This document shows, piece after piece, positions 34,150 to 36,779 of a stretch of DNA of 36,779 bases; position 1 is the first letter of the stretch; the number at the start of each line of letters is the position of its first letter. This DNA comes from Clostridiales bacterium (GTDB taxonomy: Bacteria; Bacillota; Clostridia; Caldicoprobacterales; DTU083). The stretch is from the NCBI GenBank assembly GCA_012839095.1, contig DUOA01000068.1, positions 1-36,779 of the forward strand, written 5' to 3'. Below the pieces are notes generated by a model. The model worked only from the letters and a program-made list of their open reading frames with translations. It was not told the DNA's origin and searched no databases. The position numbers were made by a program, and so were the translations under genes.

Positions 34150-34184
34150 GATCTGCCGCTTGATGTATAGGATATGATAATGTA

Positions 34185-35147
34185 CTACATTCCCAGCATA
34201 AACTGAAAGGTAAGATCATGAAAACCCGGCAAATATTCATGCCCGAAATCCGGAAAGATCTTCATTTCTTTCTTGCAGGTCATTTTATTGAATGCTGCAA
34301 ACTGAGTTGACGGAGGACATATGGTGTCCATAAGGCCGGTACCCATCATGACCTCTGCTTTTATTCTGGGAGCCAGAAACTGAAGATCAATGTATCCCAG
34401 CCGGGTGAATATCTCCTCTTCTCTTTCATGGAGAGGATCATGGTTTCTGAAAAAGGTTCTCAGTTCCTGATAAGCATCCTTGGCCAGGTCCATTTCCCAA
34501 ACACGCTTATAATCACAGAGAAAGGGATAAAAAGGAGCTGCTCGCTTTATTCTGGGTTCCAGTGCAGCACAGGCCAGGGTAAGGCCGCCGCCCTGACTGC
34601 CCCCTATGGTTCCTACTCTGGTCTCATCCACTAAATCCATATCCATGGCAATTCCCGCCAGTTGGGCAGTATCCAGGAATATGTTTCTGAACAAAAGCTT
34701 GCTTGGATCTTCCTCATCCAGGCCGCGAATTATATGACCGTTCAGGGTGTTTCCTTTTACTCCGCCCAGGTCTTCGGATTTTCCGGCCTGGCCTCTTACA
34801 TCCAATGCAAACACACAGAATCCTTCAGAAACATAAGACAGTTTATCCGCCCAGCCGCCGCTGTCTCCTGAATAACCGTGAAACATGATAACCGCAGGAC
34901 ATGCCTGGCTTATCTTCCTGGGCCGCAGAAATTTGGAATACACTCTTGCACCGCCTGCGCCTGTAAAGTACAAGTCATAACAGACAGCGGAAGGCGTCTG
35001 AAAGGATGCTTCCTTCAGCTGAACATCCGGATCAACTGCCTTCATTTCCGCTATGGCCCGGTCCCAGTATTCGTCAAAGTCTGACGGACGAGGATTGGTA
35101 CCCTTGTATACCTTTAGTTCTTCTAATGGTAAGTCAATGATGGGCAT
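34185..35147 (-). CDS. CE7 family acetyl esterase (acetyl xylan esterase / cephalosporin-C deacetylase)
   Basis: 320 residues, the family length. Removes acetyl groups from xylo-oligosaccharides, mostly inside the cell; no signal peptide is seen. CE7 marks: PRPSDFDEYWDRAI at the start, VIMFHGYSGD, the RGQ motif in DVRGQAGKSED, the serine nucleophile in GTIGGSQGGGL, Asp in TGLMDTICPPST and His in DFGHEYLPG. RBS AAGGAGTGAG before ATG 35147. It is divergent from an ArsR-type gene, with an inverted repeat across its promoter (35162-35193). Confidence 0.92.
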   Translation of the reverse strand: MPIIDLPLEELKVYKGTNPRPSDFDEYWDRAIAEMKAVDPDVQLKEASFQTPSAVCYDLYFTGAGGARVYSKFLRPRKISQACPAVIMFHGYSGDSGGWADKLSYVSEGFCVFALDVRGQAGKSEDLGGVKGNTLNGHIIRGLDEEDPSKLLFRNIFLDTAQLAGIAMDMDLVDETRVGTIGGSQGGGLTLACAALEPRIKRAAPFYPFLCDYKRVWEMDLAKDAYQELRTFFRNHDPLHEREEEIFTRLGYIDLQFLAPRIKAEVMMGTGLMDTICPPSTQFAAFNKMTCKKEMKIFPDFGHEYLPGFHDLTFQFMLGM

Positions 35148-35161
35148 TTTCTCACTCCTTA

Positions 35162-35193
35162 AGTATGGTATATGTTATTTCATATATCATACT
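35162..35193. promoter_or_regulatory. Operator-like inverted repeat on the CE7 esterase promoter
   Basis: Arms of 13 bp, AGTATGGTATATG (35162-35174) and CATATATCATACT (35181-35193), match in 12 of 13 positions around a 6-nt TTATTT spacer. It overlaps the -10 box of the esterase promoter (35181-35186) and lies just before the ribosome site, so a bound protein would block transcription. The likely ligand is the ArsR-type protein encoded at 35318. Confidence 0.7.
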
Positions 35194-35209
35194 AAAACAG
35201 TGCAGTCAA
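35181..35209 (-). promoter_or_regulatory. Sigma-A-like promoter for the CE7 esterase
   Basis: Minus strand TTGACT (35204-35209), 17-nt spacer, TATATG (35181-35186). The -10 falls inside the right arm of the inverted repeat. Confidence 0.55.
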
Positions 35210-35247
35210 TGAAATTTCTTCTTATTTCACAATATTCACAGCCTCAA

Positions 35248-35276
35248 TTGACTAATTAATCCGCTGGTTATATAAT
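35248..35276 (+). promoter_or_regulatory. Sigma-A promoter for the ArsR-type regulator
   Basis: TTGACT (35248-35253), 17-nt spacer, perfect TATAAT (35271-35276), about 40 nt upstream of ATG 35318, which has GAGGCGG in front. A strong candidate. Confidence 0.75.
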
Positions 35277-35317
35277 CAAACAATACAAAGGCAGAAAATA
35301 TAGTTTGAGGCGGAAAC

Positions 35318-36217
35318 ATGAACATAAGTGTACATACAAAGAACATGAGAATTTTTGAAGCCCTGGCTTCCGAAACCCGAGTACGGGTATTGGAGGTTTT
35401 AATGGACGGGGACAAAAATATTGGGGAGTTGGCCAAGATTCTGGGAGTTTCCTCCTCCATTATGACCCGGCACATATCCATACTGGAGAATTCAGGCTTT
35501 GTACAAACAAAAAACGTCCCCGGAAAAAGAGGCCTGCAGAAGAAATGTTCTCTGGCCCTGGAGCAAATTACCCTTGTTCTCTCCAGGGAAAAACGCACTG
35601 ATAATATCCACCTTGTTTCAATACCTGTTGGTCAGTACAAAAGCTATGATGTGACTCCCACATGCGGATTAGCCTCCAGGGAGAATTATATCGGTATTAT
35701 AGACGATCCAAGATACTTCAGCGATCCTAATCGTGTTCATGCTTCACTCATATGGTTTCAGTCAGGCTGGGTGGAATATGAAATACCAGGCTATGTGCTG
35801 CCTTACCCATCCCCCAAATCTATTGAAATTGCTCTTGAAATCAGCTCTGAGTACCCATTATATAAAGAAGACTGGCCTTCTGATATCTATTTTTACATAA
35901 ACAACGTCTTACTGGGTTATTGGACCAGTCCGGGAGATTTCGGCAAAAGCAAAGGGATATATACACCTGAATGGTGGCGGGGCAACAGCGAATACGGACT
36001 TTTAAAAACCATCCGTGTGACAGATGCGGGCAGCAGGATAGATGGTATTACATTATCAGATATCACTTTAAGGGACCTGAACCTTTCACCCAATAAAAAT
36101 TTGACCTTCAGGATCGAGTCCCCACCGGATGCACAAAACCCCGGAGGGATAAATATATTCGGCAGAGGTTTTGGCAATTATGATCAGGATATTTCCATAC
36201 GGGTTTCCTATGACTGA
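35318..36217 (+). CDS. ArsR-type regulator fused to a C-terminal beta-sandwich domain
   Basis: 299 residues. N-terminal winged helix (about 1-85): IFEALASETRVRVLEVL, KNIGELAKILGVSSSIMTRHISILENSGFVQ, with a basic wing PGKRGLQKKCSL. The rest, about residues 95-299, is rich in beta strands and aromatic residues (WFQSGWVEYEIPGYVLPYPSP, YFYINNVLLGYWTSPGDFG, EWWRGNSEYGLLKTIRV, GINIFGRGFGNYDQDI). It looks like a jelly-roll or carbohydrate-binding type sensor found in clostridial regulators of this kind. The neighbour is a CE7 esterase, so a sugar-derived ligand is inferred. Its stop overlaps the convergent EAL-PilZ stop by 10 bp. Confidence 0.8.
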   Translation: MNISVHTKNMRIFEALASETRVRVLEVLMDGDKNIGELAKILGVSSSIMTRHISILENSGFVQTKNVPGKRGLQKKCSLALEQITLVLSREKRTDNIHLVSIPVGQYKSYDVTPTCGLASRENYIGIIDDPRYFSDPNRVHASLIWFQSGWVEYEIPGYVLPYPSPKSIEIALEISSEYPLYKEDWPSDIYFYINNVLLGYWTSPGDFGKSKGIYTPEWWRGNSEYGLLKTIRVTDAGSRIDGITLSDITLRDLNLSPNKNLTFRIESPPDAQNPGGINIFGRGFGNYDQDISIRVSYD

Positions 36218-36779
36218 CAGGTGTTCTGCATGGTTTCCTTGCACAGCACTGCCTCGTGCAGCAGCTCTGTCAGATAGGCCTTATCCTTTTCGCTTATTCT
36301 GAACTCAATTCCGTATTCATACAAGTCATCCACTGTCTCGTCAGACCAAACAGGAATCCCTTCCAATACTATTTCTTTCCCATTCAGCTTTGCTGCGATC
36401 TGCAATACAACGCTTGGCTCGATAGGTATTTTTATATTCGAAATAAAACATAACCCATCAGGCCCGATATTTTTCAGCATGACCCTTGTATTGCCGATGT
36501 TTACATTTTTCCCTCGTAATTCCTTCATGGTAAGACTGGCTTCCTGCAAGTGTAAAAAATTGACTCTGAAAGTTCTTCTTCTGTTTTCATGAATTACTCT
36601 TCGTTCTTTTTTGTAGATTAAAGGTTCACACTTCCCCTTGGAAAGAACTGCTGCAAACTCTTCAGAAAATAACGGTCTGCAATACAGATAACCCTGACCG
36701 GTATGGCAATCCAGTTCCTGCAAATATGACAGTTGTTCCTGTTTTTCTATGCCTTCTGCCACTACCTTTATTTTCAGCT
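36208..36779 (-). CDS. EAL domain - PilZ domain protein (5' part outside the window)
   Basis: The first visible residues (VVAEGIEKQEQLSYLQELDCHTGQGYLYCRPLFSEEF) are the conserved end of an EAL c-di-GMP phosphodiesterase. After a short linker comes a PilZ domain: a basic NRRRTFRV (the RxxxR c-di-GMP-binding site is present as R-R-R-x-x-R), then LGLS-like strands (VMLKNIGPDGLCFIS) and a C-terminal helix. One chain would thus degrade and sense c-di-GMP. The frame is open to the window end, so the catalytic part and any N-terminal sensor are not visible. Activity cannot be judged. Confidence 0.88.
   Translation of the reverse strand, partial: LKIKVVAEGIEKQEQLSYLQELDCHTGQGYLYCRPLFSEEFAAVLSKGKCEPLIYKKERRVIHENRRRTFRVNFLHLQEASLTMKELRGKNVNIGNTRVMLKNIGPDGLCFISNIKIPIEPSVVLQIAAKLNGKEIVLEGIPVWSDETVDDLYEYGIEFRISEKDKAYLTELLHEAVLCKETMQNTCQS

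Overview
The window looks like a chromosomal segment of a low-to-moderate-GC, spore-forming Clostridia-type Firmicute. The clues are a T-box leader ahead of a one-chain glycyl-tRNA synthetase, a Ser/His HPr, strong AGGAGG ribosome sites, frequent TTG and GTG starts, a YkwD-type CAP protein, DUF3343, a clostridial ferredoxin, a SpoIIE-type phosphatase and a KamA-family glutamate aminomutase. I see no rRNA, tRNA, CRISPR array, phage or insertion sequence. It reads as core and lineage-specific genome, not an island. I did not resolve the genus.

Layout. 1-4914 (minus): an ArsR-type regulator followed by two half-size ABC exporters, the last one cut by the window edge. 5291-8108 (minus): guaB then guaA, where the GuaA has a decayed, shortened glutaminase half. 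8284-12655 (minus): a five-gene operon of nth, a P-loop ATPase fused to an Asp23 domain, a CE15-like esterase, an OGG-type glycosylase and a DUF554 membrane protein. 12788-16756: a half glycosyltransferase, a secreted CAP protein, a cysteine-containing hypothetical and a beta-propeller/coiled-coil protein. 16801-19236: DUF3343, a cysteine desulfurase-family enzyme and a divergent PfkB/HldE-like kinase homologue. 19337-22070: a subtilase, a 74-residue protein and a divergently transcribed 335-residue protein that shares a repeated motif with it. 22093-26753 (minus): ECF S component, MASE3-SpoIIE phosphatase, a small hypothetical, a CPBP protease, a GNAT and HPr. 26916-28582: T-box and glyQS. 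28698-30721 (minus): ferredoxin and HflX with a JAMM-like N-terminal domain. 30975-34027: glutamate 2,3-aminomutase and PolX. 34185-36217: a CE7 esterase divergent from an ArsR-type regulator, with an operator-like palindrome on the esterase promoter. 36208-end: the tail of an EAL-PilZ protein.

The observations most worth following are: (i) a GMP synthase that keeps a full synthetase half but has lost the glutaminase nucleophile and the segment that should hold the His/Glu pair; (ii) a motif recurring every 57-59 residues in the 335-residue protein and once in its divergent neighbour; (iii) an exact H-x-H-x10-D motif in front of HflX; (iv) K and N specificity residues, 37 apart, that mark the KamA protein as a glutamate mutase; (v) a 13-bp inverted repeat over the -10 box of the CE7 esterase beside a hybrid ArsR regulator.
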